The position numbers were made by a program, and so were the translations under genes. The notes beneath the pieces were generated by a model, which worked only from the letters and a program-made list of their open reading frames with translations, searched no databases and was not told where the DNA came from. Below, in pieces: positions 12,601-23,466 of a stretch of DNA of 64,000 nucleotides. This stretch comes from Phycomyces nitens. Its lineage: Eukaryota > Mucoromycota > Mucoromycetes > Mucorales > Phycomycetaceae. The DNA lies in assembly GCA_022702545.1 (NCBI GenBank), contig JAHRBC010000003.1:4774001-4838000 (forward strand), read 5' to 3'. Position 1 is the stretch's first letter, and each line of letters starts with the position of its first letter.

Positions 12601-15000
12601 AATAATTGAGTATCCTCAATAAAGGCAAATCTTTTACAGACCATCTTTCTTAAAGCGCTCTCACCCGGAATCAACTCCCTTGATTTTCCTTTTATAAATT
12701 AATTCACATTTACTAAAAACGGAAACAATTATACATTACTTCGCTTTCTTTCCAAATATAGTAGGTTTATTTTCTCTAATTTTGGCTAAATAAACGAAGC
12801 AACTGATACGCCCATTATTTGCTTGTACTTAAACGAATGAGACTATTGTGCTTAATAGAGTACTAAAAGCTGAACATTCAAAGCAACTAACTCATGAATA
12901 ACTCACTGGTGCCAATGTTGACAAGCCTTATAATACAGTTCGGTAGAGATAATGTATATTTAATGGGAATAGAAAAGTGATGTTGATGGAGAATATGTCA
13001 TTGAAAGTCTTGATATATCAGTATAGATAATATGCGGTTGTTTGTATAGCCTGATACCCAAGTATTACTATACTGCAAAGCTGTCAGTCTGTAAATAAAT
13101 TTCAAGATTTTCTCTCTAACCTCACCTAGACCAGAGAGAGAGAGAGAGAAAGAAAAAATTGAGGTAATGTTGACTATACAAATGGTTTGCGACGGTTTTA
13201 AAATAACGGAAGCATATTGTGGCATATGGTAGGTTAATGGTCTTTAGATCCTATCTAAAGGTATCACATCGATCGATAAAGGTATTTACAAAATCGAGAC
13301 TTGATAGCGGAATCAAAATCCGTAGCCTGGCTAATAAAGTCCTTGTGCATAAGACTGTACGGAATCACCGTAATATTTACCAAAGAATAATGCTATGACA
13401 TGAAATAAACGGCTAATAGAATATGTCTTGTACGATGGGATTGTATAAAACATTTTGTTTAGTAGTATACGTGGTAAATACGTAACAATCAATAATGATA
13501 AATGGTTCTATAGGTGTATAAGGGATATTTTTATATAGTAGGTCTAGGACCATAACCATTGACAAGAGCGTATGTATCAGCTCCATTGGCATGATATAAA
13601 ATAATAAACTGAACATGGCCAACAAATCAGTAATAATAAATGTGGATGAATCTATGTTTGCCTAATAAAACTCTTGGAACAGCTATATATCATCATGGAA
13701 AAAGACGGTGTAAATAGCATGATGGTTTATGAGACGCTTATTATAATTCCTTATTCGCTTTTTGTGTATCTAAAGGTCTAGTATTATCTTTGTTATTAGA
13801 CTAATTAATAGATGGCTCATGCTGAGCGTTTTTGGATTACAAAGGCATGGCTAACCAAATATAAAGAAATAGGCAGTCAAGATGGCTATAAATCAGATCT
13901 AAGATGGAAATGAGCATATTTTTGATGTCTTTTATTCAAGACTGTTTGTCTTTGATGATATGATTCAGAGTATACATGGTATCAAAGTAAAACCCGAGGT
14001 TATATCGAAAAGTATATCTTCATATTGAGAATATAATTGCGGTAAGACCAGATCTCTAGTGATAATTAACCCTTTTGCAAAGGCAACTTGAAATATATGT
14101 AATGTATTATACTTGTACATTATTTAATAAAACCGACTCCAAGGGTTCATTTTTACGTATTATAAAAAGATGACCTAGTATTAAAAAATACATTCAAGGT
14201 TGTTTTACTACTTGGACCATTCAACGCTTAATATTTATCTTAATTAAATTGATATGCTTTCTTGCTTCTGGTTTATTGAGAATCATATACATATAAAGTG
14301 GTATCGATGGTGAGCTATTGAATATAAAATTATAAATGCGGTAGATTATGAAAGCGTGTGTCAATTGTCTTGATACATATTATATATTTCTGTCAATTAT
14401 TATTCAAGTATTTAACCGAGACACAGTGGTTCATGCGACGTACTATTTGTAAAGAGCCAAACTTCATCTACTCTAATATAACGAACAAGGTACACGGTAT
14501 ACAAGCAGGGTATAAATATTTATGGTCTTTTAAATCAAGCATTCTATAGATAAATATCCTTAAAAATATCACTTTATCCTTGATATATATATATAAATGT
14601 GTTTAATATTGTATCATACAACAATTTACCATAGTTTGCTATCCTCGGACTCGGACAAACTGGCATTAATCATCATCTTGTCAGTTTCAATGGAAAATGC
14701 TTTGGTCTATCTGTACAGATTAGTAGTATAGTGACTGCCATTTTAACGGAATTCTACCACAAAAAAAAAGCCGGTGTCTTGGGTTTGGCAAGATTCTTAA
14801 AGATCACGGCATTGATCAAACGAGATCATTATCCACTAAAAAGAATTTCCGTCTCTTTCTCTATTCACCAGAATCGCACAACATTCTACTTTATTGATTT
14901 TATATATTTATAAAGAACTTGCTCGTATCATACAGTTTGTTCGCTAGAAAAAATCTCTTCATTGACATTTGGGCGAATTCAACACCTAATACATCTTTTA
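9690..15000. other. 5.3-kb AT-rich region without supported genes
   Basis: Long AT-rich stretch with only short ORFs (under about 105 residues) of Ile/Tyr/Phe/Lys-rich composition and no family motif. It contains an (AG)n microsatellite near 13132-13148 and several homopolymer runs. A short ATG frame at 12529 encodes a 26-residue hydrophobic peptide resembling a signal sequence before a stop; it may be a relic. I saw no tRNA B-box, LTR or transposase motif. It could hold decayed elements, non-coding RNA genes or long regulatory DNA. Confidence 0.5.
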
Positions 15001-17646
15001 ATGGATCCCAACTCTGGTCCAAGTCATCCTTCTTCACCAATCGCACCATCAGAAACACCAACAGCTATCAATAATGATAGTACGGATACTTTGATGGATA
15101 ACAACCCTCATAACGAAGTAGACCAAACTGCTCAAGACGAAGAGAACGCCAAGAATGCACAAGAGAGCCTGGAGAAGAATGAAGAGTGCGTTTTAATGGA
15201 ATAAGCAACATCAAATGATAGTGATAATAATGACAGTAATGACAGTAATAATTTTATAGTATTTATAATCATAATCATAATAATATGTAGATAAAAAAAA
15301 AGAAAAAGTGCTAAATGGAAATTTAGGAATCTCTAACTGATTTTATTCATTCTTTTTGTTTTGTTTTATCTCTTGCTTTATCCATATTTATGCTTATATC
15401 TGTGTATCTGTTACAGTTATTGTGCAGTAGCCAAAACATTGGACGTATTGCGCCACCAACTCAAACAAGCCCTTCAGGATATCGAATCTCTTCATAAACT
15501 GAAGAAAGAAGCCCTTGATGATCCATTTGAATTTGTAGCTTATCTCAAGAAAAAGGCATGTAGGTTATCAATATAGATATATATATGCTAACATGAACAT
15601 TTTAGGACTCTAGACGACATGTACCTCAGTTACAAAAGATCGTATGTGTTCCAGATATCGATTGGCGTCAGTATAAGTTCTTGCCAGATTCTCGTATAAT
15701 CCAACAAGCAGGTAAACAAATGTACTGTACTGGATACCACTCAACATCTGTGAATCTACATTAGCTGCATTAAATGCACTTTCCCAAAGCTCAATAGGCC
15801 TTCACAGATCAAGTGTATTCCGAGTAAGTGATTTTGTTTGATGGATTGTAATAGTTATCATTTATACATGTATTTATAATCCAACAGAATACTCTCGAAA
15901 TGCCATATCATCAACCTCTACCTCTACAATCAACACCTACAGCTGTTCGATCTATGCAACGTGAATTAAGCAAAGCTTCTCAACTGTTGACTCAAATGCC
16001 CTCGCGTGCTAATTCAGTATCAGACTTCTCGGACAAGGAATCTGACGATGAAAGCATGTCCCAACCAAGTAGATATGGCAAAGGAATGAGCAAACGACGC
16101 ACTTCACTCCACCAGCCTAGAATTGAAGACAACATGGTGTCAATTTATAGGAACATAATGTCTGAAGATTATGACAAGTACCCGCACGGAGAGTACCAGA
16201 TCTACACTCGTCCAAATACACCTGAAAAGTAAAGACATGATCATTAATCAATGTCATAAACTAATCCAGATATTTTTTATAAACAGCCGACAAACACTGC
16301 GATCTATTGAGCCTCGTATGAGTGAGGAACTTTCCCTTGATTCGGTACTATGCAAATAGTAAAAGACTTGCAGTAAACTAACATGGACCTCTATGTATTC
16401 AGGATGATCGTTCAAAATTACCGACTCATAACCAACCATGGTCTGATGAAGAACAGGCAAGTCCTCCCCTATGATTCATAGTGCCTTGTTTACTAGTCGC
16501 TTACTCTGATACTCTAGCATCGACTTGAAGAGCTATTGGAAATATATCCTGATGAGCCTGTTCAAGCTCAACGATTTAATAAAATTTCAAGTGCTCTTGG
16601 TACTCGCACTGCCCGACAAGTGGCCAGTAGAGTCCAAAAGTACTTTATCAAGCTGGCCAAACTAGGCCTTCCTGTACCTGGACGCATCACAATTCCGGTG
16701 GGTTTCTATTATTAAATCATATACGGTGCATTAAACACAAGAAAAGAAAAAGGCTTATAACGAGAATATATCTCTAGCCTTCCTGTTTGCCAAAAACTTC
16801 GCGTGGAAGTATCAGTGGACGTGGACGTGGGATGGGTAGAGTTATGAAACCTAAAAGACAGAATAGCTCTAGCAAACCACGGTCCGTGGTACGTCCGGCT
16901 CTACGTACTTCAGGATCAGGTTACAATTCAATGGTATCTGGAGGTATCACCACCACAAGGTATAGAAAAACGAAAAAGAAAAAATTGACTATTGGCATTA
17001 AGCTAATAATATAACATGAAATCAGAATTTCTGGGGCACATTATGTAACAGCTCAAGCACCACCAACTGTGTTTATGTCTGACGATGATGACGATGACAC
17101 TACTGTAAAGAACATGATGCTCAAGGTCACTAACCCGAACATACTCAGTGTAAGTCCATGATTGATAGATAATATATTAGCCTCTAAATACCTACTTTTA
17201 GGGGGATTCTTCTATAAAGGATGACAATGCCGGTGAGGCCGTTCATGAAGGTTATGCTGTAAGTAAAAGAATAGAATTCCAATGGATAATAAACAAGAAC
17301 ATTGTTCTGACCTTTTGACTTTTTGATCTTGTAATAGTGTGATAACTGTGGAATAGAGCCAATTGTCGGTGTACTTTATAAATGTACTGTATGTGACATA
17401 AGCGAGGAGATTGACTTGTGTGGACGGTGTATGTCCATTGGCACATTCTCAAACGGTAAATATAAACTAATGCTGTACTTGTGCTCAATTGCCTAAACAT
17501 TAATCCATGAAATCTATATCTTAGATCATCATACACCCGATCACCCCTTTGAGGCCATTCGAACACCAAATGCTTTGCCATATTATGCTGATAACGACTA
17601 TGCCTCACCAGAATACTTGGGTGAATACAGCTACCTTGGATATTAA
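15001..17646 (+). CDS. ZZZ3: ZZZ3-like SANT and ZZ zinc-finger protein (ATAC-type coactivator subunit)
   Basis: A spliced gene of about ten exons. The N-terminus is acidic and polar. A conserved region follows: [14 protein letters not shown], then [10 protein letters not shown] and [10 protein letters not shown]. The SANT/Myb domain reads [38 protein letters not shown] and [18 protein letters not shown] (16430-16700), nearly the human ZZZ3 signature. A basic RG-containing segment ([12 protein letters not shown]) and an acidic patch come next. The C-terminal ZZ finger is [19 protein letters not shown] then DLCGRC and a His pair in [10 protein letters not shown]. Human ZZZ3 is a subunit of the ATAC histone acetyltransferase, where its ZZ finger binds the histone H3 tail. 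The same role here is inferred. Start 15001 is the first ATG before the acidic exon; stop TAA 17644-17646. Confidence 0.85.
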
Positions 17647-17855
17647 CTATATTTTCTTTAAAGGAATACAAAAAAAAAGTATACTATGAGTCTCTTCTTA
17701 ATGATATCTGTACTTTATTTAATCACAACCCTACCTTGATCAATAAAAAGAGTAATGAAACTAAAGTATGATATTTTATGTAAAGCATCTTATTTATTCT
17801 AGTATCAGCATTTAGATATCTAAATAAGAGTCTCATACAATCTCTAGCCAACTGG

Positions 17856-18878
17856 CTATGTATCCTTTACGTATCCCATGATATCAAACGAGGCTTGGTA
17901 GCAGAATAGAAATTGGACAAATGTCTGGACCATTGTAGTACGCTGTCGACGAAAACTATCGACCAGCTGGAACACGGGATCAAAAGTGGCCTCTTTAAGA
18001 TGCTCTGTAAATAAGCCTCGTCGTGTGCCATTCATAACACTGCTCACAACACAGAACGCTCCTGTGCGTCCACAGCCAGCACTACAGTGAACCACCATAG
18101 GTCCAGCATTTGGTGTTTGGAAACTTTCTGCGAAATTGGCCAAGGAAATAATAGCTTCTGACTCGGCGGGTGCACCATGGTCGGGCCAGGCTGTGTAGAT
18201 GATATGGCTGACCCTCTTGACCTTGACGGTCTCATATTGGCCAGTACTATCTTTCACAATCGCAGACACTTCAATCTCTCGTACAATGCGATGTTCATTG
18301 GTCTCAACAACCTCGGGCTCAAGGTTGCGTATCTGGATTATTACTTGACCATCTCCGTCAAGTGTAGTTTCATTTGGGTCTTTTCCGCTCTGGGCATACA
18401 TAACCTCTCCTTCTACTGGCCAGTAGCGTGCACACTTTTCCTGGATATTGTCCATCTCTCGTGTGAGACAGACAATTACACGAGTATTTTGATCCAAAAC
18501 CATTTGCCAAAAATCGGCAATTGTTTGTCGAAGTGGCCCCTGAGTAGCAATGTAATGACGATTGGGATCAAATGGATCCGTAATCATACTTGCATTGATA
18601 TAGTTTGCAGACAGGTCATTAACAGAGGCATTGTCCAGATTAAACCCGGAATATGTAAGACGAACGCGATTATAGTTGAATGGGATGATATTTGAATATC
18701 GATTTTTGCGTCTTGCCAAAGCATGAGTTGCATCTGTTTGTAAAAAGTTGTTTCCGTCTTTTCCAGCTAGCCGCCTTGCTTGGTCATGCTCGATTCGTTT
18801 ATAGAGCTTCTTTAGATAGTCGATTATATGGCGGTTATCAAGACTCCAAAGCTGGCGAAGTGATATTGTGTTTTGCAT
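17856..18878 (-). CDS. Protein tyrosine phosphatase, classical PTP
   Basis: Single-exon 340-residue enzyme that removes phosphate from phosphotyrosine. The phosphotyrosine-recognition loop KNRYSNIIPFNYNRV is present, followed by ATQGPLRQTIADFWQMV, the WPD loop in AWPDHGAP, and the catalytic P-loop VHCSAGCGRTGAF with the nucleophilic Cys and Arg. The Q-loop glutamine lies in the QFLFCYQA helix near the C-terminus. All catalytic elements are intact. There is no transmembrane or targeting segment, so it is probably cytosolic or nuclear like the yeast Pyp/Ptp enzymes that restrain MAP kinases. That substrate is inference. Start ATG 18878; stop 17856. It lies tail-to-tail with the ZZZ3-like gene. 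Confidence 0.92.
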   Translation of the reverse strand: MQNTISLRQLWSLDNRHIIDYLKKLYKRIEHDQARRLAGKDGNNFLQTDATHALARRKNRYSNIIPFNYNRVRLTYSGFNLDNASVNDLSANYINASMITDPFDPNRHYIATQGPLRQTIADFWQMVLDQNTRVIVCLTREMDNIQEKCARYWPVEGEVMYAQSGKDPNETTLDGDGQVIIQIRNLEPEVVETNEHRIVREIEVSAIVKDSTGQYETVKVKRVSHIIYTAWPDHGAPAESEAIISLANFAESFQTPNAGPMVVHCSAGCGRTGAFCVVSSVMNGTRRGLFTEHLKEATFDPVFQLVDSFRRQRTTMVQTFVQFLFCYQASFDIMGYVKDT

Positions 18879-18997
18879 TTCATCAAAAGGTTCTCTATGT
18901 GAAATACAGATCTAAAAGATAAAAAAAATAAATCTGAGTTTTTATTTGTTTTTCTTTTTCTTTTTCTTTTATTTAATAATGAAATGAAATACTGTAA

Positions 18998-19786
18998 TCA
19001 AGTCATGGCCTGGACAAGCTTGTTGATATCACTTTCACGGTTACCAGCATCGCCACCTTGTACATAATGCTTGGCCTTTCTTGGTCTCCAGGAAGCCTTT
19101 GAGTTTGGGTTGTTTAACTTGAACGGCCATAGAAAACTATTGACTTGCTTGAAATGGTCCCCAACCGTAAATAGCTCGTGAATCATGTCTTCGACGCACA
19201 GGATTCCATACTTGCCCAAGGATTGTTCAATAATCTTGTTATCATTGATTGGAATACGTTGTCCATTGACCTTTACAAACCCACGTTTGTAGACCAGTTC
19301 TCGGATTGTCTTTAGATTAGGATCACCATAGGCAATAAATGGCTCGATAATTTGCAACATGTGCGATGTGGCCTTGTTCAGACGCACAAATACACCGTTA
19401 TTGATCTGGAGTAGTCTGAATAGCTCGAGAACCTTTCGTGTCTTTGGCTGTATATTATTGATGCCTTTGATCCGGATTACAAATAATAGCTGGGGTTCTG
19501 ATGGGACAAAGAAGTTTCCTATACTCTTTGCCTGTCGCCGTAAACGAATTTCTTCTTCTTCCTTTTGTCGATATTCACGCACATATTGATCAGCCCGTCT
19601 AAAGATCACCTTTCGTACTTGCAGATTGGCCTTGTACTTTATTAGTCAAAGTTCATTAAAACTCGCTCTTGTACCTTTCGCTCCTCGGATTTCTTTTGGG
19701 CAGCATCTGTGGCTGCCTTGACATCAGTCTTTCTTTTCTTCAAGAGAGTCTCTGGAATACAGACTTGATCTAATGTGGGTACAGTT
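18998..19786 (-). CDS. RPL7: 60S ribosomal protein uL30 (L7), 5' end unresolved
   Basis: Component of the large cytosolic ribosomal subunit. The main exon (18998 to about 19640) carries [12 protein letters not shown], the uL30 core [10 protein letters not shown] then [15 protein letters not shown], and the C-terminal [19 protein letters not shown] and WPFKLNNP. The preceding exon (about 19680-19786) supplies [19 protein letters not shown], the usual Lys-rich N-terminal extension of eukaryotic L7. The exon starting at 19786 opens one base into a codon, so at least one more small upstream exon with the start codon is needed. I could not place it: an ATG at 19885 joins out of frame. The basic N-terminus and full core leave no doubt about the family. 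Confidence 0.92.
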
Positions 19787-20571
19787 CTATAATAATAATA
19801 ATAAAATCATCAGCCCTCATTCAAACATAGAAAAAGATACTTGTTTATGAATTATATGATTAAAATATATAAATGATGTGTGCATTGTCTAGATTCGCCT
19901 TGCAACATGTAACATTTGAAGTATTGATGTCTGAATTATAGAGTCAATCGTACTAGCTAGATTTTAAAAAAAATGTAATGTTTTTTGTTTGGATTCCAAA
20001 ATTTAATCTTTAATCTTCCATCATGAGCTTGAATAAGTTGTACTAGCATGGTGTGTATAGAGCGATTGACTAGTTTTGAATGAAATCTAATCGAGAAACC
20101 TACGTTCCAGTCATAAAGGACAAAGAGTATAAGGAATTTTGGAGGGGTGACTGACAACTACATATCACTCAAATGATTGGTTGATGTCGATCAATACAGC
20201 CTTGTATTAAAAGGTAAGCTTGGTCAAATATATCTTGGTCCAAAGAGGACGCTTTGTGAAAAGAGTTGGTTTTACTGTACCTAGGCTATATTTACTTGAT
20301 TTATGACAATATCAATGGTAGCAGAAAAGGCATAATCTAGTCAAAACAAGAAACAAAGGTATTCTTTATAAATCCCAAGACAAAGATATAATTTGATTTG
20401 ATTTGATTTAAAATGAGAAAATGTAACTTGAGATCTTTTCGACACTCATTTACAGATCCATGATGGTTTTGATCTACTTTGAACTACTACCAAAAACATT
20501 GATAGTTGGGATTCATTTGTGTTTTCTGACTTTAGATAGTCTCTTCTTTTGTTCCATGATATAGCCAATAC
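19787..20571. other. Intergenic region upstream of RPL7
   Basis: Spacer of about 0.8 kb between two minus-strand genes. It must contain the RPL7 promoter and probably its first short exon and long leader intron. A 66-codon minus-strand frame at 19957-20157 has no motif, starts at TTG, and is not called as a gene. Confidence 0.4.
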
Positions 20572-22600
20572 TCAAGAGCCTGTTCTGCTCCATGGTACAG
20601 TTCTCTTGTCAAACTCAAACACACCCACACGATGTGGACCAGTTGGTTCTTCCTGAGGAGTGGGTGGAGCAGTAAGCGAAATACTATCTAATATAATTGG
20701 TTTTAAAGCAGCATAACGTATTCCACTACTTGAAATGGTCTGGGGTGTCATATTCGGTTTTTTCCGGGATCCACGGTTATCTTGACTTTGTAAAGTATTT
20801 TTGCTAGTGAGAACAGTGCCTCTAGAGTTGTCACTAGATTTAGAATCTTCACTATAGTCAAGGCCTATTATTGAGTCGGTGGACGATATGGAACCAGAAC
20901 TTGAATTAAAACAAGAATTCTTATTAATATCAGCCTTTTTGCTTATACTAGTGCTTATATATTCGATCTTACTTAGTGATTAAAAGAACGGGTATGTGTT
21001 GATTGCCCATAGAAACCATGTTTTCAGAATGCAGTGAATTACTAGGGTCAGTTCTCTGGTTTCTTAAAGAAAAAGGGTAAATCATCCGAGTGTTTTTTAA
21101 AAGAGGTTGTGTAATCGTACCTATCCCTCCTTTGGACATTATTCTCTGGGAAAGTTGAATGTGCATTTGTGTTTCTTTCTTTGTCTGAAGAATTAATAGG
21201 CTGTTGGTTATGTCGATTGTCGTTTATTCTGTCTGGAGTTTGCTGGTATCCTTCATCAGAAGAAACTCTCATCTCGGTATTCTCAACAACCGGGCTCCCA
21301 TTATAAGACGAATCATGATCGCTTCCATGATGAACGGAACTATGATTGCTTTCATTTGGCTCGGCTTCAGTATCAGCTCTAGGTGGGACTCTCATGAAGA
21401 TAGATAGGAAGAATCCAGTGAGTCCGGTAAAAATGGTAATAACAATCATGTATATAACGTGGGGTGTTATTATGTAGTCTTTCTTATTAAGAGGATCTGG
21501 GTTCAAGAAGAACTTGGCGGCCGCTAGGTATCCAGTACGGACAGCGATATCTATGCCCATGATGACTAGAAAACTCCCAGTAATTGAAGATGACAATATG
21601 ATTCCTGTTGACTCGTAGTAAAACGCAATTCCAGCAAATACTAAAAATAATAAAGCCGAGACGATCCATCGAACAATATTCTATTAGACCAATAACAATG
21701 AGATAATTGTATTTAAAACGTTTTATAGATTATTAATAAGCGTACCTGAGGTATAACATGGTCATTTTGAAAACAGCAAATAAAAGCAGTGAATACAACA
21801 CCTCCAGTTGCTAGATACTTTTTAAGTAATAGATTATGCAACCAATATAATTGTACTCACCACCAGTCAGGACCTTTGAGACGGTTGGACACAATATATA
21901 AATGAATGTCCCAAATATACCAACAAGGATAGATAAAACAATCAATATACTGGTTTGAATATTTGAAAATACTTCATCTGGAGTATTTAACCAGACGCAT
22001 AAGCCAATAAAGTCTAAAAGGCTATATGAGATAAAAATGATGTGTAAAGCTTAAACACCAATGTAAAGTAAGCAAAACCTACACATCGTAATAAAGCCAG
22101 ATAATCCAAGTGTGGCTTTCATACTTAGGAATGAGAAGAACGCTAGGTAAAGACCACCTCCAACCATAATCATAAACAAAATGATATTTTGGGGATTAGA
22201 AAACGAATCGCCATAAATCCGAACTACACATTACAGTCAAAATAAGTTTAATAGATGCATTGACATGAAACCAAGGTAAATACGATTACTTATTCGTGCT
22301 TCAACAAAAGGGATCATTCCTTCAGCGCTGTCCAAGATACTCAATGGATCGTTTGTATAATATAGATCATAAGACGTGCCCATATCTCTTGTTTCCTTTT
22401 GGATTATTGAAGAACTGGTTGTGATTCAAGACATTGACAATTATTATTCTAGATTGACACATATAAAATACGTTGGCAACTTACTTTGACTCCATATAAT
22501 ACGGTACATCATTATTTTTAGTATCAAATGGAGCTCCTTTTACTGATACAAAACCCAAAATAATCATGACTAGACATATTAAAGTTATTTTTATAGCCAT
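20572..22600 (-). CDS. DUF4203 / TMEM198-like multi-pass membrane protein, copy B
   Basis: Paralogue-like partner of the gene at 7719-9689. It starts at 22600 with a signal peptide (MAIKITLICLVMIILGF). A luminal segment follows, then membrane spans including IILFMIMVGGGLYLAFF, ILIVLSILVGIFGTFIYIV, GGVVFTAFICCF and WIVSALLFLVFAGIAF. The family hallmark reads SSSITGSFLVIMGIDIAVR with TGYLAAAKFF; copy A has TGSFLFFVGFDMVIHTGYLAG at the same place. The tail is polar. I read two more introns in it: a 58-nt one just after QRRDR (about 21120) and a 72-nt one ending near 20900. They restore an open frame to PPTPQEEPTGPHRVGVFEF and a stop at 20572. Topology and processing fit a secretory-pathway membrane protein; biochemical role unknown. 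Confidence 0.78.
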
Positions 22601-23466
22601 TTTAAAAAGTAACAGTGGATAAGAATAAGAGTAAGAGGCGGTTAAAATAAACCAAATGTAAAATATAGCAGTTTTTAAGCTGTCTACCTTTTACAATAGT
22701 ACATTTCAATAGTGATCTCAATAAAGCGTAAACTACAAAGCGCAAAAGTCATGTTTGTCTACCTACAAAATGAACTATTGACCTTTTCCTAGTTTACAAA
22801 CAATGGTTCAGATAAAGTGTCATTTTTTATTGAAATCTAAATAGAGATAGTGCTACTCTAATAGAAAAAAGAACACTTGTGCTTGTCATTATCTAGCAAG
22901 ATCTTACACTTTTGTACTGTCGAATTACGTTAATTTATTTACACCAAAAATCTCTGGTGGAATGATAAAATCTTGTTTGAAAATGCAATACAATTACGTA
23001 CATTTTTTTACATGTGTTTTAGATTTAATAGATATATTTTATAATTGGATACCAACAATAATAATTCCACGGTTTTGTAATCGACGCCGTCTTGAAAGTC
23101 GATTTTTTTTAGATGAGTTTTATCGTGGTTTATTTTTGTATTCACACGAGAAAAATGTAATTGTACTGATTGTATTTAATCGAGGTCAACTCTTAAGAGT
23201 AGATTACTAAAAGATTGATTTTGACTTTGACTATGGCTTTGATGACATTATTCTTACTTGGTAAACATAAACCATATAACTAACAAAAGGCCAACGACAT
23301 CTTTTATAGCGTATGTTTCAATATATAATATTTACTTGGAAAATTGTTATTAAAAGCCATGTTGTTTATTGAAATATTATTTAATAAAAGCTAAGGGTTA
23401 TAGATATTTATTTACGAAATACACGAGACAAATGAATAATTACATTGAAAAATTAAAGAGATTGAT
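22601..23466. other. Intergenic, AT-rich, no gene supported
   Basis: Promoter side of DUF4203 copy B and 3' side of the PH/coiled-coil gene. The 82-residue plus-strand frame at 22962-23210 is Ile/Phe/Tyr-rich, has no motif and sits in very AT-rich DNA, so it is not called. Confidence 0.45.

Noticed and set aside
19957..20157. 66-codon minus-strand frame upstream of RPL7
   Set aside because: Starts at TTG, shows no ribosomal or other motif, and does not splice in frame to RPL7.
22962..23210. 82-codon plus-strand frame
   Set aside because: Ile/Phe/Tyr-rich product of very AT-rich DNA without motif.
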